The notes under the pieces were generated by a model, which did not search any database, was not told the DNA's origin, and was given only the letters and a program-made list of their open reading frames with translations. Positions 4,084-5,794 of a stretch of 5,794 nt of DNA are shown piece by piece; position 1 is the first letter of the stretch; the number at the start of each line of letters is the position of its first letter. The DNA lies in assembly GCA_017547395.1 (NCBI GenBank), contig JAFYPS010000056.1, positions 1-5,794 of the forward strand, read 5' to 3'. Position numbers and translations under genes: made by a program. This DNA is from Clostridia bacterium. GTDB taxonomy: Bacteria > Bacillota_A > Clostridia > Oscillospirales > CAG-272.

Positions 4084-5794
4084 TTATTTTACCGCTTTCA
4101 TCTCTTCAGACTCGCTTGCGGTTTTGTTAACCTCCTCGGGGTCGTGATACGTAGGAATAAGCTCCTTAAGAAGCGCCTTTACCTCATTCGCCTTCGGAAG
4201 ATGCTCGCCCTTGCACATAGAAATGATGCGCTTTATGTGTCCCTCTATCTCCTCGCGGGTTGCAGGAGTATCGTGCTCGATGAAAATAAGATTGTTCTCG
4301 GTCTTTGAAAGGTTCTCGGTCTTGATGAGAAGCTCCTCGTAAAGCTTTTCACCGGGACGCAGACCCACTTCAACAATGTCGATATCCTGATACGGAACAA
4401 GACCGCTGAGTCTTATCATATTTTCGGCAAGCTCTAAAATCTTGACAGGCTTACCCATATCGAGAACAAACAAATCGCCGCTGTTTGCCATAGCACCCGC
4501 CTGCATAACAAGCTGGCTTGCCTCGGGGATGGTCATAAAGTAACGGATAATGCGCTTATCTGTTACCGTTACGGGTCCGCCGTTTTCAATCTGACGACGG
4601 AAAAGCGGAATTACAGAGCCGTTTGAGCCAAGCACGTTACCAAATCTTACTGCCGCAAAAGACGTCTTTGAATCGGTGCGGCACTGACAGATGCGCTCGC
4701 ACATACGCTTTGATGCGCCCATAATATTGGTGGGGTTTACAGCCTTGTCAGTAGAGATAAGTATGAACTTCTCTGCGCCGTAAGCTTCTGCACAGTTTGC
4801 CGTGTTATATGTACCGAGAATGTTGTTCTTAACTGCCTCAACCGAGCTCTTTTCCATAAGCGGAACGTGCTTGTGCGCTGCAGCGTGGAAGACGATCTCG
4901 GGGCGATATTCCTCGAAAATATCTTTCATACGGCGACGGTCGCGGACCGACGCAATTTCAACCGAAAGATCAAGCTCGCTGCCGTACTTGCGGCAAAGCT
5001 CCTGCTGAATATCGTAGGCATTATTTTCGTATATATCAATAATGATAAGTTTCTTCGGATGGCGCTTTGCGATCTGACGGCAAAGCTCGCTGCCTATAGA
5101 TCCGCCTCCGCCCGTAACCATAATTACCTTATCTCTGTAATACTCGTTTGCCTCTTTGGTAACGATTTTCAGCGCGTCACGGAACAAAAGGTCCTCAATC
5201 TGCACTTCGCGCAGACTGCGCTTTGCACCGCTGTCATGGTTTTCGGTAGCCTTAAAGGGATAGTCGTAAAGCTTTACGGGAAGTCCCGTAGGACGGTAAA
5301 ACTCTATGATTTTCTTCATAGTATCACTGTCAAGTCCCGACAGAGCGACTATAATCTCCTGAACAGGCATATGCTTAAGATTTTCAAGAGTCTTCTCGTT
5401 CTCTCCGAAAACGGGTGCTCCGCATATCTTGCTGCCTATTTTTACGGGATTTGTGTCAACAAAGCATACGGGGCGGTAACGCGAATTAGAACTGTAAAGA
5501 AGCTCCTCTGCAAGCATAGCACCAAGGCTTCCCGCACCGATAATGGCAACGCCTATACGGTGAGCCTTGTCAATATCAACGTTGTAATAACGGTAGTGAA
5601 GCTGATAGCAAAAACGAAGCACAAGCGTAAACAGCGAAAATGCGCACACAATTGTAGCGGTCTGCCAGATACCGAGATAATAGGTAGTAGCATAGCAAAT
5701 CGCGGTACCTATTGCACATCCGACAGTGTCAGAAACTACCATAATAAGATACGCGCGCGAGTTTGCATATCTCCATACGTTGCCGTAAACCGAA
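4084..5794 (-). CDS. Membrane-anchored nucleotide-sugar 4,6-dehydratase/epimerase (CapD/WbpM/FlaA1-like), 5' partial
   Basis: The frame stays open to the right edge. The ATG at 5742 is internal, because the 17 codons before it read SVYGNVWRYANSRAYLI, which matches the conserved loop between N-terminal membrane helices of this family. Numbering from that Met, two hydrophobic segments (about 1-24 and 26-43) are followed by a first Rossmann domain with VAIIGAGSLGAML (65-77). The catalytic SDR domain has VTGGGGSIGSE (209-219), HAAAHKHVPLME (286-297), STDKAVNPTN (330-339), MGASKR (341-346) and RFGNVLGSNGSVIPLF (366-381). Met at 341 replaces the usual SDR tyrosine, as in WbpM-type enzymes. Such proteins convert UDP-GlcNAc-type sugars to 4-keto-6-deoxy forms, for capsule, O-antigen or glycoprotein glycans, at the inner face of the membrane. 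The usual family length is about 600-650 residues; 569 are visible. The exact substrate is undetermined. It lies upstream of the nag control region and has its own terminator. Confidence 0.93.
   Translation of the reverse strand, partial: SVYGNVWRYANSRAYLIMVVSDTVGCAIGTAICYATTYYLGIWQTATIVCAFSLFTLVLRFCYQLHYRYYNVDIDKAHRIGVAIIGAGSLGAMLAEELLYSSNSRYRPVCFVDTNPVKIGSKICGAPVFGENEKTLENLKHMPVQEIIVALSGLDSDTMKKIIEFYRPTGLPVKLYDYPFKATENHDSGAKRSLREVQIEDLLFRDALKIVTKEANEYYRDKVIMVTGGGGSIGSELCRQIAKRHPKKLIIIDIYENNAYDIQQELCRKYGSELDLSVEIASVRDRRRMKDIFEEYRPEIVFHAAAHKHVPLMEKSSVEAVKNNILGTYNTANCAEAYGAEKFILISTDKAVNPTNIMGASKRMCERICQCRTDSKTSFAAVRFGNVLGSNGSVIPLFRRQIENGGPVTVTDKRIIRYFMTIPEASQLVMQAGAMANSGDLFVLDMGKPVKILELAENMIRLSGLVPYQDIDIVEVGLRPGEKLYEELLIKTENLSKTENNLIFIEHDTPATREEIEGHIKRIISMCKGEHLPKANEVKALLKELIPTYHDPEEVNKTASESEEMKAVK

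Noticed and set aside
5740..5742. ATG at 5742 as the start of the dehydratase
   Set aside because: The frame is open to the window edge, and the residues upstream (YGNVWRYA) belong to the conserved N-terminal membrane region, so the real start is outside.

Overview
The window suggests a low-to-mid GC Gram-positive anaerobe, most likely a gut Clostridia member of the Ruminococcaceae/Oscillospiraceae type. The pointers are a short Bacillus-type NagB domain, a ROK sugar kinase of the clostridial 'glucokinase-like' type, strong GGAGG ribosome binding sites, and long U-tailed hairpin terminators. This placement is inferred from protein style, not from a marker gene. All protein genes read leftward (minus strand).

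Right part (4084-5794): the 3' two thirds or more of a membrane-anchored nucleotide-sugar 4,6-dehydratase/epimerase (CapD/WbpM/FlaA1-like), whose true start lies beyond the right edge. It ends at a perfect 14-bp hairpin terminator (4034-4074).

Middle (about 3939-4033): a compact control region for an amino-sugar operon. It holds a 13-bp direct repeat with a 21-bp period, the geometry expected for a dimeric AraC-family activator. A TATAAT box without a well-placed -35 and a GGAGG ribosome binding site follow.

Operon (254-3938): a fused glucosamine-6-phosphate deaminase/ROK kinase, then nagA 15 nt downstream, then an AraC-family regulator that overlaps nagA by 11 nt. Together these cover the intracellular GlcNAc route: kinase (GlcNAc to GlcNAc-6-P), NagA (to GlcN-6-P plus acetate) and NagB (to fructose-6-P plus ammonia). 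The first and last steps sit on one polypeptide, and the last gene is a plausible regulator of the operon. No transporter is visible. A kinase rather than a PTS component suggests entry of unphosphorylated sugar.

Left part (1-253): no gene. It holds an array of four ATTTCAC repeats at a 24-25 bp period, separated by three different palindromic hairpins. More hairpins and one or two rightward-reading terminators follow. The array and the kinase-deaminase fusion are the most unusual things here.
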